A DNA stretch of 64,000 nt from Sphingomonas chungangi (GTDB lineage Bacteria > Pseudomonadota > Alphaproteobacteria > Sphingomonadales > Sphingomonadaceae), in NCBI RefSeq assembly GCF_013778325.1, contig NZ_JACEIB010000026.1, positions 62,001-126,000 of the forward strand, read 5' to 3'. The translations under genes and the position numbers were made by a program. A model generated the notes under the pieces. The model did not search any database and was not told where the DNA came from. It saw nothing but the letters and a program-made list of their open reading frames with translations. Shown here in pieces: positions 35,601 through 46,477 of the stretch. Position 1 is the first letter of the stretch, and each line of letters begins with the position of its first letter.

Positions 35601-37124
35601 TCAGCGGCGGATGCAGGCCAGCACGGTGACGGTCTGACCGCCGAAATTGTGACAGGCCCAGTGCAGCGTGTCCATCGGCAGACTGGGCGGATGACGGTTG
35701 CCCATGCTGTTCAGGACGAGGCTGTCATAGGCCCAGATCAGGCCGTCGCCCGGTCGATCCGCAATCCGCGCCAGCACGGTGTTCGGATCGACATGGGGAT
35801 CGCGAAGCAGCAGCGATGCCGCCGGCCCGCTCCAGCCATCGCGGCGCAGCGGCACCGTGGCCATCGCCGTCAGGCGCTGCGGCGCGTAAAGGCCCGCATT
35901 GGGATGATCCCAGAAGAAGGTGAAGCGCTTCAGCCCGCTATCCTCCATCCAGGCGGACGGCTGATCGAAATTGTAACCGTAGCGCTCGTCGGTGAAACGC
36001 CGCCAGCCGAGGCTGACGTCGACCATCGCCCACGTCATCCAGACGATCAGCAAAACCGCCAGCGGAAAGCGGGATGACGGCCACGCACGACGCAGGGCGA
36101 GCACCACGCCGAAAAAGATGCCCGGCACCGTCGGTATCAGGTAGCGGACCAGCAGCGCGGGGCGGAAGAACGCGCTGCCCAGCATCATCGCGAAGGTCAG
36201 CAGAGCGGCTGCGGCCAGAAGCGTCTCTCCTGCTGTATATGGCCATGGCCGATCGCGCTTTATGTGGGCCCGCAGCTGCAAACCGACGATCGCGGCGAAG
36301 GCCAGCGCCAGATGGTAGGGCAGTCCACCCCAGATATCGCTGACGATGTTCCCGGCCACCTTCGCCGTCATCGGCGGATACCAGCTTGTGTCTGGCGTCG
36401 CGTAACGGGCGAGATGCGGCAGGTGGATCGCCAGCCAAGCGAACACCGGCACGAACAGCAAGGCCGCCGGCCATACCCGCAACGCGTGGCGGGGTCGGAC
36501 GGCGAGGAAGAAGAGGCCCTGCAACGCTGTCGGCATAAGCGCGTAATAGTGGGTCAGGCAGGCGAGCGCGGCGACGGCCGCCCAGCGGAACGCGTCGGCG
36601 CGGCGGCGGCTGTCGATCAGCCGTACGTATAGGACCGCCTGAATGCAGCTGAGCAGCAGCAGAAGCGCATAGCAGCGCGCTTCGGAGGCATATTGCCAGC
36701 CTGGCGTCCAGAGCGCCAGCAAAGCCACCCAGGCGAGCCTGATGTCCCGCTCGGCATGCCCCCTGAAGCCGACGAACAGCAATGTCGAAAGCCAGAGAAT
36801 CGTGCTCGGCAGGCGCAGCACCGTGGACGCCGTGCCCGCGATATGCCCCCAGAGCCAGATTAACCCATAATAAAGCGGGGCGTTCGGATCCTCCAGACAC
36901 CAGGCATAGAGGCCGCGCAGATTGTCGCGCGCGATCGCTGCGGTGAAATCCTCGTCGAGCCACAGCGGCGTGTGCCAGTCGATGCACAGGGCGCCAGCCA
37001 GCCCGATGGAGACGGCGGCGAGGGCGAGGAGAGGAAAGAACCGTTTGATCCCGCCCTGGAGCCCCGTGAGAAACCCGCTTCCGAAGCGCCCGCCAAGAGC
37101 GATATTGGTATCGAGCACGGGCAC
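35601..37124 (-). CDS. GT-C fold membrane glycosyltransferase-like protein (GT39/ArnT-like)
   Basis: A 507-residue protein with about 10-12 hydrophobic segments and a soluble C-terminal tail. The first periplasmic loop contains PLWLDEDFTAAIARDN, an acidic DE motif typical of polyprenyl-phosphate-sugar-dependent GT-C enzymes, followed by DPNAPLYYGLIWLW, also typical of the family. It likely moves a sugar from a lipid carrier to an acceptor in the periplasm. Substrate unknown and no sugar cluster is adjacent. Divergent from a small secreted-protein gene with about 170 bases between. Confidence 0.75.
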   Translation of the reverse strand: MPVLDTNIALGGRFGSGFLTGLQGGIKRFFPLLALAAVSIGLAGALCIDWHTPLWLDEDFTAAIARDNLRGLYAWCLEDPNAPLYYGLIWLWGHIAGTASTVLRLPSTILWLSTLLFVGFRGHAERDIRLAWVALLALWTPGWQYASEARCYALLLLLSCIQAVLYVRLIDSRRRADAFRWAAVAALACLTHYYALMPTALQGLFFLAVRPRHALRVWPAALLFVPVFAWLAIHLPHLARYATPDTSWYPPMTAKVAGNIVSDIWGGLPYHLALAFAAIVGLQLRAHIKRDRPWPYTAGETLLAAAALLTFAMMLGSAFFRPALLVRYLIPTVPGIFFGVVLALRRAWPSSRFPLAVLLIVWMTWAMVDVSLGWRRFTDERYGYNFDQPSAWMEDSGLKRFTFFWDHPNAGLYAPQRLTAMATVPLRRDGWSGPAASLLLRDPHVDPNTVLARIADRPGDGLIWAYDSLVLNSMGNRHPPSLPMDTLHWACHNFGGQTVTVLACIRR

Positions 37125-37216
37125 GCCTTTCCTTCTTCCGGCGCCTCGGTTAGCGCAGGCAAGGTCAATGTCCGGTTAAGCCTGATCGCGACACGTCGCT
37201 TCGGCCGCAGTCCTTC

Positions 37217-37243
37217 GGGAACGCCCGCCTCGCCTCGCACGTT
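37217..37243 (+). promoter_or_regulatory. Strong EcfG-type general stress promoter candidate
   Basis: GGGAAC at 37217-37222, 17-base spacer, CGTT at 37240-37243: an exact match to the alphaproteobacterial general-stress consensus GGAAC-N16/17-CGTT. The -10 element lies 52 bases before the ATG at 37296, a normal distance. Confidence 0.6.
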
Positions 37244-37295
37244 AGCGCACCCGTCAACAGGACATCGGGGGGTGTGTGCTTGAGGGAGACCACGG

Positions 37296-37745
37296 ATGAA
37301 CCGCGTTCCTTTCGCCCTGCTCGCCGCAGGCGCCTTTGCCGCCCTGACGGCGACCATCAATCCCGCCGCGCTGGCGCAAAGCGATCCGCATCAGCCCTAT
37401 AATGACGGCTCCGCCGCGGCATCGGTAACCGTGCCGCCGGGCCAGGTGGCGCCGGGCGTCGATCCGGGCACGTCGATGGCAAATGGCGGCGTGCAGAGCA
37501 GCATCCAGGCGACGCAGCAGCAGAACGCCGCCAACCAGGCGCAGTATCAATCCGATCTCGCCGCCTACGATCAGGCGATGCAGGCGCACGGCCATGCGGT
37601 CGCCCAGCAGGACGTGCACTACGCCCGCCAGAAACGCGCTTACGCCGACGCGATGGAGGCGTGGCGGATGCAGGATTATGCCTGCCGCCACGGCAGCAGC
37701 CGGGCGTGCAACTCGCCCGCGCCCGATCCGGCCAACTATTATTGA
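37296..37745 (+). CDS. Hypothetical secreted, Gln/Ala-rich protein
   Basis: A 149-residue protein with a clear signal peptide (residues 1-28, ending AALAQ). A Pro/Gly/Val region follows, then a Gln/Ala/Tyr-rich helical segment (about 65-125) likely to be coiled-coil, and a C-terminal part with two Cys (YACRHGSSRACN). No known domain. GAGGGAGA lies ten bases before the ATG. The promoter region has an exact EcfG-type match, so induction in general stress is likely, and a good hairpin terminator follows the stop. Confidence 0.8.
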   Translation: MNRVPFALLAAGAFAALTATINPAALAQSDPHQPYNDGSAAASVTVPPGQVAPGVDPGTSMANGGVQSSIQATQQQNAANQAQYQSDLAAYDQAMQAHGHAVAQQDVHYARQKRAYADAMEAWRMQDYACRHGSSRACNSPAPDPANYY

Positions 37746-37768
37746 TGCGATCGTTATCGAGGATGACG

Positions 37769-37793
37769 GAGGGGCGGCTGCGGGCCGCCCCTC
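37769..37793. terminator. Bidirectional hairpin terminator
   Basis: GAGGGGCGGC (37769-37778) pairs perfectly with GCCGCCCCTC (37784-37793) across TGCGG. It lies between the convergent secreted-protein gene and ettA. Only TT follows on the plus strand, so efficiency is uncertain. Confidence 0.6.
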
Positions 37794-37799
37794 TTCGCA

Positions 37800-39479
<1,680 letters not shown>

Positions 39480-39612
39480 GCGGATGCTCGCTCGTCTGAG
39501 GGGGTTTCAGGTGTTCGGATTTCGTGGGCTAGATAGCGGCTAGGGGCGGCTTTGCAAACCACATAGGGCGTATCCCGCGCCCTTGCGGTGCCGTGCCGAG
39601 GCGAAAACCCAT

Positions 39613-39636
39613 TCCCTCCCCTGCAGGGAGAGGTGA
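39613..39636. repeat. Short palindrome around CCCTGCAGGG downstream of the GH130 gene
   Basis: A CTGCAG-centred palindrome with imperfect CCCTCCC / GGGAGAGG flanks, resembling the hairpin between gmk and hflX. It lies immediately downstream of the GH130 stop and could act as a weak terminator. Confidence 0.35.
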
Positions 39637-39641
39637 AGGGC

Positions 39642-40904
39642 TCACACCATCGCGTCGATCAGCTCCCTGATCGGCACGAACGCGAAACCGACCGAGCTGT
39701 CCGCCACCGCGTAGGGCATGAACAGCAGATCGCCATGCCGGATCGCGCCGCAGGTGTAGACCACGTTCGGCACATAGCCCTCGCGATCCTCGTCGGCAGG
39801 CGAGACCAGCGGCACCGGCAGGCGCTTGACCACCTTGGAGGGGTCATCCTTGTCGAGCAGCACGATGCCGATCGAATATTTGCGCATCGCGCCGACGCCG
39901 TGCGTGAGCAGCAGCCAGCCCTCATCCACCTCGATCGGCGATCCGCAATTGCCGATCTGCACCATTTCCCAGGGATAGCGGGGCGTCATGAGCAGCTCGC
40001 CCTCGCCCCAGTGATCCAGCCGGTTGCTGTGGATCAGGAACAGATTCTCGCCATCCTGCCGGCCGACCATGACATACTGCCCGCCGATCTTGCGCGGGAA
40101 GAGCGCCATGCCCTTGTTGCGCGCTGCCGGGCCGGAGAGCGGCGCCAGCGTGAAGGATCGGAAGTCCTTGGTACGGATCAATTCGGACCGGATGCTCTCG
40201 CCATTATAGGCGGTGTAGGTGCCGAGCCATTCGGTCGAGCCGTCGTCGTGGGTGAACTCAACGAGGCGCAGATCCTCCAGCCCCTTGGACTGGGCGGAGG
40301 TGAGCGGGAAGATCACCGTGCCGGACAGCGTCGAGTCGCGGTGGCGATGCACCTCGATCGCGCCGTTGCCGATTTCCTTGGCGGAATCGGCGGCGGTGGC
40401 GAAGGGCGGCTCGGGCGCCAGCTCGAAGCGGGTGCCGGGGGAAAGGATTCCCTCGCGGAAGGCGATCGAGCTGATATGCCCCTCGCCCACCGTCCGCACC
40501 GACATGATGATGCGCGACGAACCTTCCGACAGGCCCGACTGGTCCGGATGGCGCACGATCGACGGGTTCATGATCGCCGCCGCAGCATAGCTGTATTCGT
40601 TGCAGAAGAACGCACCGATCAGTTGCTGCTTGATATCCGAGATATCGTCGTCGTCCAGATGCAGCGCCATCGCCATCTGGGCGTAGCGGGTGCGGAAGAC
40701 GCTGCGGGTCTGCCAGTGACGCGCCTCGAAATCCTTGAGCACGATGTCGAGCTCGTGCTTCGCCTGTTCCTCCGACATGGCGAGCACGCCCTCGACGATA
40801 CGGCGCGGGCGGCTCTTCTGCCCCTTCTTCGAATCGATCGGCAGGTGGAACGGGCGGACGACGACGCGCGAGGCATCGGCCTGGAGCCTCATCGGCCAGT
40901 GCAT
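39642..40904 (-). CDS. Glycoside hydrolase/phosphorylase family 130-like protein
   Basis: About 420 residues. After an N-terminal helical region (about 1-120) the rest looks like a five-bladed propeller of the GH130 type: NPSIVRHPDQSG, SVRTVGEGHISSIAFREG, GCGSP-like GNCGSPIEVDEGWLLLTHGVG, and a YVPNVVYTCGAIRHGD strand near the C-terminus. Known GH130 enzymes phosphorolyse or hydrolyse beta-mannosides. ATG 40904 is used; TTG 40919 next to GGGAGG is an alternative. It lies 53 bases after the GT4 gene, so the two probably act on one oligosaccharide or glycoconjugate. Confidence 0.8.
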   Translation of the reverse strand: MHWPMRLQADASRVVVRPFHLPIDSKKGQKSRPRRIVEGVLAMSEEQAKHELDIVLKDFEARHWQTRSVFRTRYAQMAMALHLDDDDISDIKQQLIGAFFCNEYSYAAAAIMNPSIVRHPDQSGLSEGSSRIIMSVRTVGEGHISSIAFREGILSPGTRFELAPEPPFATAADSAKEIGNGAIEVHRHRDSTLSGTVIFPLTSAQSKGLEDLRLVEFTHDDGSTEWLGTYTAYNGESIRSELIRTKDFRSFTLAPLSGPAARNKGMALFPRKIGGQYVMVGRQDGENLFLIHSNRLDHWGEGELLMTPRYPWEMVQIGNCGSPIEVDEGWLLLTHGVGAMRKYSIGIVLLDKDDPSKVVKRLPVPLVSPADEDREGYVPNVVYTCGAIRHGDLLFMPYAVADSSVGFAFVPIRELIDAMV

Positions 40905-40957
40905 GACAAGGTCGAGCAAACTGCCTCCCACCCCGGCGAGGCGCCCCCGAAAAACGA

Positions 40958-43237
40958 TCAGGAGGCGACGATGCCGGCCTTCGTACCAGAACCTTCGGTC
41001 TCGGCCTTTTCCGCCATTTCGCGCATCGCGCAACAGGCAAATTGGAACGCGAGCACGGATTCTGCACCCTGATTGAGATTGACCCTGTCGCTCATCAGCC
41101 CGTCGAAGCAGCCGCCATCGATCACCGAGCCCAGCGGCAGGCCGAGATCGTTGTCGCCGAGATACCAGCCATAGGCCTTGCGGGCCATTTCCTCCCAGCG
41201 CAGCTCGCCGGTGATATCGTGGGCAACACGCGCGGCGTCGATCGTCGCCCAGGCCTCGACCGGCTGCTGGTCGAAGGGCAGCGGCGGCATATATTCGTGA
41301 CCGAAGCTGTCCGTACCGATCGCACGGAACTGGCCGTCGTCGTTGGTCTGCTGGGTATCGAGCCAGGCCAGCGTCGCCAGTCCCTCGGCGCGCATCGCCG
41401 GATCGTCGAGCCGGCGGCCGGCGCGCAACAGCGCTTCGCACAGCCGCGCATTGTCGTAGGCCAGCACGGCCTCGAACCATTCCCAACCCGGCAGGCGTGC
41501 CTTGCCGAGCAAGGCCTGCAGCCGCCCGCCGAGATCGCGCAGCAGCGCGAGCGACAGTTCATGCCCCGGATGGGCATCCAGCATTCCGTCGGCCGCGATC
41601 ATCGCGAAGGCCCAGGTCCGCGGGCTGCCCAGCGAGCGGACATGCGGCGCCACCTGATCGAACAGATGCGATGCCCAGCGCCTGAGATCGTGGCCCCGCG
41701 CCCGCGCTGCCGTGTCGCCCAGCGACCAGAGGGTGCGGCCGAAGCTGTCGTCGGAGCCGACCTCCTCCAGCCAGACGCGCTCGAAAGACATGAAGTTGCG
41801 GAAGCGCCCCCTGTCGCCGTTCCAGGCATGCTGAACGAAGGCCGCGTAGATCGCGGCGAGCTCGTCGGCGCGCACGCTGTCCGGCCCGGCGATCCGGTGC
41901 ATCAGCATCAGCGCGCGGCAATTGTCGTCGACGCAATAGCCGTGGGTGCGATCGGGCACCGAAAAGATCGAATGCTGGATGATGCCGACACCGTCGCTCA
42001 GCCGCTCCACGGCTCCGAGGCGCGGCGGGACGGGATCGGTGTTCCGCTCCACCCCCGGAAACAAGCGTGCGGGCTGCGACCGCACCGCCTCCTCGAAGAT
42101 CGAGACATAGGCGCGGGCGATCGCCGGCCAGGTCATCGAACGACCGACCGACCAGGCGCGGCGGCTCATTTCCTCCAGCACCTCGGGCCGATCGAGCAAT
42201 TCGATGATGCGGGCCGAGAACGCTCCGCTGTCACCGAACGGGACGAGCATGCCGACGCCGCCGGCCAACAACTCCGCCGCGTGCCAGTAAGGCGTGGAGA
42301 CTACCGCCTTGCCGAGCGCCACCGCATAGCTGAGCGTGCCGGACGTGATCTGCTGCTCGTTCAGGTAGGGCGTCACATAGATGTCGGCGGCGGTGAGGAA
42401 ATCGAGCAGCCGCGATTGCTCGACGAAACCGTCGATGAAGCGGACATGCCTCGAAACGCCCAACTCTTCGGCGAGCGCGACCAGCCGCTCGCGATAGGCC
42501 TCACCCTCGTGCGCGACCAGGTGCGGATGCGTGGCACCCAGCACGACGTAGAGCACATCCGGATGCCGCGCGGCGATGGCCGGCATCGCCCGGATCATCG
42601 TCTCGATCCCCTTGTTGGGCGAGAGCAGGCCGAACGTGAGCAAAACCTTGCGGCCCTCGCACCGGAAGCGGCGCTTCATCGCCTCACTGTCGCCCGTGCC
42701 GCGATCGGGCGTGCCGTGCGGCACCACCGCGATGCGGTCCTCGGCGATGCCGTGCACGTCCTGCAGGATGCGGCGCCCCTTATCGGCCATGACGATCAAG
42801 GTCGAGGCGCGGCGGGCCAGCGCCTCGATCACCGCGCGCTGCTCGGGATCGGGCTGCTCCAATACGGTATGGAGGGTCACCACCACCGGCGCCGTCACGC
42901 GATCGAGCAATCTGAGCAGGTGCGCGCCGGCGGCGCCGCCGAAGATGCCATATTCGTGCTGGACGCAGACCACGTCGGCGCCGCTGGCATTGATCCGGTG
43001 CGCGGCGCGCGCATAGCTGGCGAGATCGTCCTGGTCGATCGAGCAGACCACCTCGTCCGGATAATCGTAGCGATTGCCGCGATCGTTCATCGCATAAACG
43101 TCGATCGCCAGTTCGGGAAAGGCTTCGATCAGGCCGTTTCGGACGTCCCGCGTGAATGTTGCGATGCCGCATAACCGGGGCGGATTGTTGCCGATCAGGG
43201 CGATCTTGCGGAGTCCGGAACCGGCAGCTGCATCCAT
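40958..43237 (-). CDS. Glycosyltransferase family 4 fused to an (alpha/alpha)6-barrel-like domain
   Basis: A 759-residue protein with two parts. Residues about 10-390 are a GT-B glycosyltransferase of family 4: GNNPPRLCGIATF near the N-terminus, VVVTLHTVLEQP, FGLLSPNKGIETMI, and the donor-site segment GTLSYAVALGKAVVSTPYW. Residues about 420-740 are helical and resemble six-hairpin glycosidases, with repeated Trp/Asp motifs (CVDDNCRALML, GDTAARARGHD, LAYDNARLCEALL, FDGLMSDRVNLNQGAESVL). ATG 43237 has AGGA eight bases upstream. The neighbour downstream is a GH130-like gene. Confidence 0.82.
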   Translation of the reverse strand: MDAAAGSGLRKIALIGNNPPRLCGIATFTRDVRNGLIEAFPELAIDVYAMNDRGNRYDYPDEVVCSIDQDDLASYARAAHRINASGADVVCVQHEYGIFGGAAGAHLLRLLDRVTAPVVVTLHTVLEQPDPEQRAVIEALARRASTLIVMADKGRRILQDVHGIAEDRIAVVPHGTPDRGTGDSEAMKRRFRCEGRKVLLTFGLLSPNKGIETMIRAMPAIAARHPDVLYVVLGATHPHLVAHEGEAYRERLVALAEELGVSRHVRFIDGFVEQSRLLDFLTAADIYVTPYLNEQQITSGTLSYAVALGKAVVSTPYWHAAELLAGGVGMLVPFGDSGAFSARIIELLDRPEVLEEMSRRAWSVGRSMTWPAIARAYVSIFEEAVRSQPARLFPGVERNTDPVPPRLGAVERLSDGVGIIQHSIFSVPDRTHGYCVDDNCRALMLMHRIAGPDSVRADELAAIYAAFVQHAWNGDRGRFRNFMSFERVWLEEVGSDDSFGRTLWSLGDTAARARGHDLRRWASHLFDQVAPHVRSLGSPRTWAFAMIAADGMLDAHPGHELSLALLRDLGGRLQALLGKARLPGWEWFEAVLAYDNARLCEALLRAGRRLDDPAMRAEGLATLAWLDTQQTNDDGQFRAIGTDSFGHEYMPPLPFDQQPVEAWATIDAARVAHDITGELRWEEMARKAYGWYLGDNDLGLPLGSVIDGGCFDGLMSDRVNLNQGAESVLAFQFACCAMREMAEKAETEGSGTKAGIVAS

Positions 43238-43504
43238 TGCAATCATCCTGTTGGTGCCGCCCCTAATGCCATGAAAAACATGGATGTTGGAACATGCGCA
43301 TTTCACCCCTCACCTGCTCAATGCTCAGGCCGCGACAAGGTTGCCTAAATAATTGTTGCGGAAGCGAACTTATGCGACGGATGGAACCGGAACCCCTATT
43401 TTGGGCGTTGACCGGTGCTTTGCGCGCGTTATGCCGTCTCGCCGGGGACGGCGGCTGCCGCGCCCGAAGACATAATGTGCTCGTGTTATGAGGGAGCTGC
43501 CCGA

Positions 43505-43789
43505 ATGAAGAAGATCGCCATCGTGATCGCCACCGCCGGCCTGATGAGCCTCGCGGCCTGCGGCCACAACACCAACCAGGCCGATGCGGTCGCCAATGCC
43601 GGTGACAACGCGCAGGCCGCGCTCGACAACCAGGGCGACATGCTCTCGGCCGCCGCCGACAATTCGTCGAATGCGGTCGCCGCCAACGAACTCGACAACG
43701 CCGCCGACGCCGCCCACAATTCGGCCGACGCCGTGAAGGCCGACGCCGACAACAAGGCGGACGCGATCGACAACTCGGTCAAGAAGTAA
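43505..43789 (+). CDS. Small Ala/Asp/Asn-rich lipoprotein
   Basis: A 94-residue protein with a lipoprotein signal peptide: KK n-region, hydrophobic core and lipobox SLAAC (Cys at about residue 19). The mature part is almost only Ala, Asp, Asn and Ser in short helical repeats ([19 protein letters not shown]), likely an extended coil. GGGAG upstream of ATG 43505 supports the start. A hairpin plus T5 tract follows the gene. Resembles small envelope-stress lipoproteins in general character, but I cannot name a family. Confidence 0.75.
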   Translation: MKKIAIVIATAGLMSLAACGHNTNQADAVANAGDNAQAALDNQGDMLSAAADNSSNAVAANELDNAADAAHNSADAVKADADNKADAIDNSVKK

Positions 43790-43837
43790 CTCGGCGAAGG
43801 CCGCTGCACCATCGTTGTGGCGACTGTCGTCGACAAG

Positions 43838-43868
43838 CGGGCGTCTCCATGCGGAGGCGCCCGTTTTT
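43838..43868 (+). terminator. Rho-independent terminator of the small lipoprotein gene
   Basis: CGGGCGTCTCC (43838-43848) pairs with GGAGGCGCCCG (43853-43863, one G-U pair) across ATGC, directly followed by five T residues (43864-43868). The clearest intrinsic terminator in the window. Confidence 0.85.
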
Positions 43869-43914
43869 GCTTGGTTGCCTTGGGCGTATCCGCCCGATAA
43901 AGCGCCGCGCACAT

Positions 43915-43994
<80 letters not shown>

Positions 43995-44054
43995 CGTCAT
44001 TTGACATTGCGACCGTCAATTGGTCCCTAGGCGTGCGGTAACAGGGGCGCATGC

Positions 44055-44525
44055 ATGACGGTCGACACTCAGAAGCATTGCGAGTTCGCGATGCTCGCTT
44101 ATCAGGTGCTGGTGGTGGAAAAGCTCGTGTCGCTGGAAGAGGCGGCGGACAAGCTCGGCCTCACCTACGCGACGTTGCACGGGCGGCTGACCAGCCGCAC
44201 CCGTTTCCGCGCCGACGAGATCCGCCGGCTGATCGCCATCATTCCCGACCAGCGGCTGATCCAGTTCTTCACCGAAGAGAGCGGCTTCGTGCTGGCGCGC
44301 AAACCGGACGCGTTGCTCGACGAAGCGTCCAGCATCCGTCAGGCCGTCGCGCAGTCGGTGCGCGAGGCAATCGACGTGATGCAGGTGGTGGTCGCCTCGC
44401 TGGAGGCCGGCACCTTCCTCGATCACCGCGACCGCGCCGCGATCCTGAAGGAAGTGAGAGAAGCCGAGGGCGCGATCGCCACCGTGCGCGTCGCGGTGGA
44501 GAAGCAGCCGCCTTTGCGGGGATAG
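44055..44525 (+). CDS. Phage regulatory CII-like (CP76-type) DNA-binding protein
   Basis: A 156-residue soluble helical protein. The N-terminal part (about 8-75) reads like a CII/CP76-type HTH: LVSLEEAADKLGLTYATLHGRLTSRTRFRADEIRRLIAIIPD is a helix-turn-helix followed by the Leu-rich segment; the C-terminal half is helical. Such regulators are found in prophages and as chromosomal orphans in sphingomonads. It sits 63 bases after a tRNA-Pro gene, but no integrase or other phage gene is nearby. The function is not known and the assignment rests on overall resemblance only. Confidence 0.55.
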   Translation: MTVDTQKHCEFAMLAYQVLVVEKLVSLEEAADKLGLTYATLHGRLTSRTRFRADEIRRLIAIIPDQRLIQFFTEESGFVLARKPDALLDEASSIRQAVAQSVREAIDVMQVVVASLEAGTFLDHRDRAAILKEVREAEGAIATVRVAVEKQPPLRG

Positions 44526-44591
44526 CGCTTGCCTGAGACGCCCCCGCCGTCCTAGCCTCCGCGACGCCGGGGGGCGGATCAAGGGGACGTC

Positions 44592-46454
44592 ATGATAGAC
44601 CGCCGCGCCTTCCTGCTCACCTCGACCGCGGCGGGCACCGCCGCGATGCTCCCCGGTTGGGCGCAGGGCCAGCCGGAGGTGCCGCAATCCGATATTTCGG
44701 TTCAGCCCAATCGCGTCCACCGTACCTCGACGACAGAACTGCGGGCGCTGTTCGATCGCATCTTCCAGCAGAACCTCCGCCTTCGTCCCGAGGGCGCGAC
44801 CCAGCTGGGGCTCGATAAGGCGGCCAATGCCGATCTCCGTTACCGCCTTTCGGATCAGAGCGAGGCCGGCCGTGCCGGTGCCCACAAGCAGACGCTGGAC
44901 AATGTCGCGGCGCTCTCCCTGATCGATCGACGCGGGCTCTCGCCGAATGACCAGATCGACTACGACACCGTCCTCTACACCCAAAATTCCGCCGTTGCCG
45001 TACAGGCGTTCGATTTCGGCGGTTCCTCCTTCGGCCCATCGCCTTATGCGGTAAGCCAGCTGACCGGCGCCTATCAGGACGTTCCGGACTTCCTCGACAC
45101 CAAGCACAGGATCGAGACCCGAGAGGATGCCGACGCCTATCTCTCCCGCCTCGACGCTTTCGCGAAGCAGCTCGACGACAACACCGACCGGATGAAGCAT
45201 GACGCCGGTATCGGCGTGGTGCCGCCGGATTTCCTGCTCGACACCACACTCACCCAGCTGACTAGGACGCGCGTGCCGGCGAGCGATGCGCTTGTCGTCA
45301 CCTCCATCGCGAAGCGCGCCGCCGCCAAAGGCCTCGGCGACGATTACGGCAAGCAGGCCGCCGCTATCTACGACCAGAAGATCGGTCCCGCGCTGGACCG
45401 CCAGATTGCCTACGCCAAGGAGCTACGCGCGCACGCCACGCACGATGCCGGCGTCTGGAAGTTCAAGGATGGCGAGGCCTATTACGCCACGGCGCTCCGC
45501 ACCACGACCACCGCCGCACTCTCCCCGGATGAGGTCCATAAGTTCGGCCTCGATCAAGCGAAGGAGATATCCGCGCGGCTCGACGGGTTGCTCCGCCAGC
45601 AGGGCTTCACCAGGGGCACGATCGGCGAGCGTATGGCCGCGCTTTACAAGGATCCGCGCCAGCTCTATCCGAACACCGACGAGGGCAAGGCGCAGGCGAT
45701 CGCCTATTGCAACGCCCGGCTCGACGCGATCCGGGGCAGGCTTCCGACCGTGTTCAGCCGCGTCCCGCCCTACCAGTTCGAGGTGCGCCGCGTGCCGCCG
45801 CAGACGGAAGCCGGCGCCGCCTCCGCCTTCTCGCAGGCGCCGGCAATCGACGGCTCACGCCCCGGCATCGTCTATTTCAACCTGCACGACAGCGCCGAAT
45901 GGCCGAAATTCTGCCTCGCCACGACGATCTACCACGAAGGCCTGCCCGGCCATCAGCTAGAGGGTGGCCTCGCGCTCTCCAACACGAACCTGCCGCTGAT
46001 CCGCAAGACCGGCGGTTTTTCGGGCTACGGCGAAGGCTGGGCGCTCTATGCCGAGCAGCTCGCCGACGAGATCGGTATGTATGATGACGATCCGCTCGGG
46101 CGTCTGGGCTATCTCAAGTTCCAACTGTTCCGCGCCAACCGCTGCGTGGTCGATACCGGCATCCACCACCTGCGCTGGGGTCGCGAGCAGGCCATTCAAT
46201 ATTTCGTGGATCAGGATGGCGAGGCGCCCGGCTTCGCCACACGCGAGGTGGAGCGCTATTGCGCCACGCCGGGCCAGGCCGCGAGCTACAAGCTCGGCCA
46301 TTCGACCTTCACCGGCATTCGCGAGAAGGCCAAGGCGAAGCAGGGCAATCGCTTCGACATCAAGGCCTTCCACGACGCGGTGCTGGCGCACGGCCGGGTG
46401 CCGCTCGAAATTTTGCAGCAGATCGGCGACCGTTGGGTTACGACACTGTCATGA
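44592..46454 (+). CDS. DUF885 family metallopeptidase-like protein, paralogue 1
   Basis: A 620-residue exported protein with a twin-arginine-type signal (DRRAFLLTSTAAG). The remaining sequence is the all-helical DUF885 fold with the zinc motif HEGLPGH (about 447-453) and the downstream GYGEGWALYAEQL segment, which carries the likely third ligand Glu. Relatives are predicted zinc-dependent carboxypeptidase-like enzymes. GGGGACGTC precedes the ATG. It is followed 23 bases later by a paralogue of nearly equal length. Confidence 0.88.
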   Translation: MIDRRAFLLTSTAAGTAAMLPGWAQGQPEVPQSDISVQPNRVHRTSTTELRALFDRIFQQNLRLRPEGATQLGLDKAANADLRYRLSDQSEAGRAGAHKQTLDNVAALSLIDRRGLSPNDQIDYDTVLYTQNSAVAVQAFDFGGSSFGPSPYAVSQLTGAYQDVPDFLDTKHRIETREDADAYLSRLDAFAKQLDDNTDRMKHDAGIGVVPPDFLLDTTLTQLTRTRVPASDALVVTSIAKRAAAKGLGDDYGKQAAAIYDQKIGPALDRQIAYAKELRAHATHDAGVWKFKDGEAYYATALRTTTTAALSPDEVHKFGLDQAKEISARLDGLLRQQGFTRGTIGERMAALYKDPRQLYPNTDEGKAQAIAYCNARLDAIRGRLPTVFSRVPPYQFEVRRVPPQTEAGAASAFSQAPAIDGSRPGIVYFNLHDSAEWPKFCLATTIYHEGLPGHQLEGGLALSNTNLPLIRKTGGFSGYGEGWALYAEQLADEIGMYDDDPLGRLGYLKFQLFRANRCVVDTGIHHLRWGREQAIQYFVDQDGEAPGFATREVERYCATPGQAASYKLGHSTFTGIREKAKAKQGNRFDIKAFHDAVLAHGRVPLEILQQIGDRWVTTLS

Positions 46455-46477
46455 CGTCACATGAGGGAGTTGCGTAG

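Noticed and set aside
41042-43174. 710-codon plus-strand open frame opposite the GT4 gene
   Set aside because: Composition is typical of an antisense frame (Arg/His/Asp-rich) and no family motif is present.
43383-43409. GGAAC-N18-CGTT upstream of the small lipoprotein as an EcfG promoter
   Set aside because: The spacer is one or two bases too long, and the second GGAAC gives only 12; interesting but not supportable.
43415-43504. Longer start for the small lipoprotein
   Set aside because: It would bury the lipoprotein signal; ATG 43505 has a ribosome site and a proper KK-hydrophobic-lipobox order.
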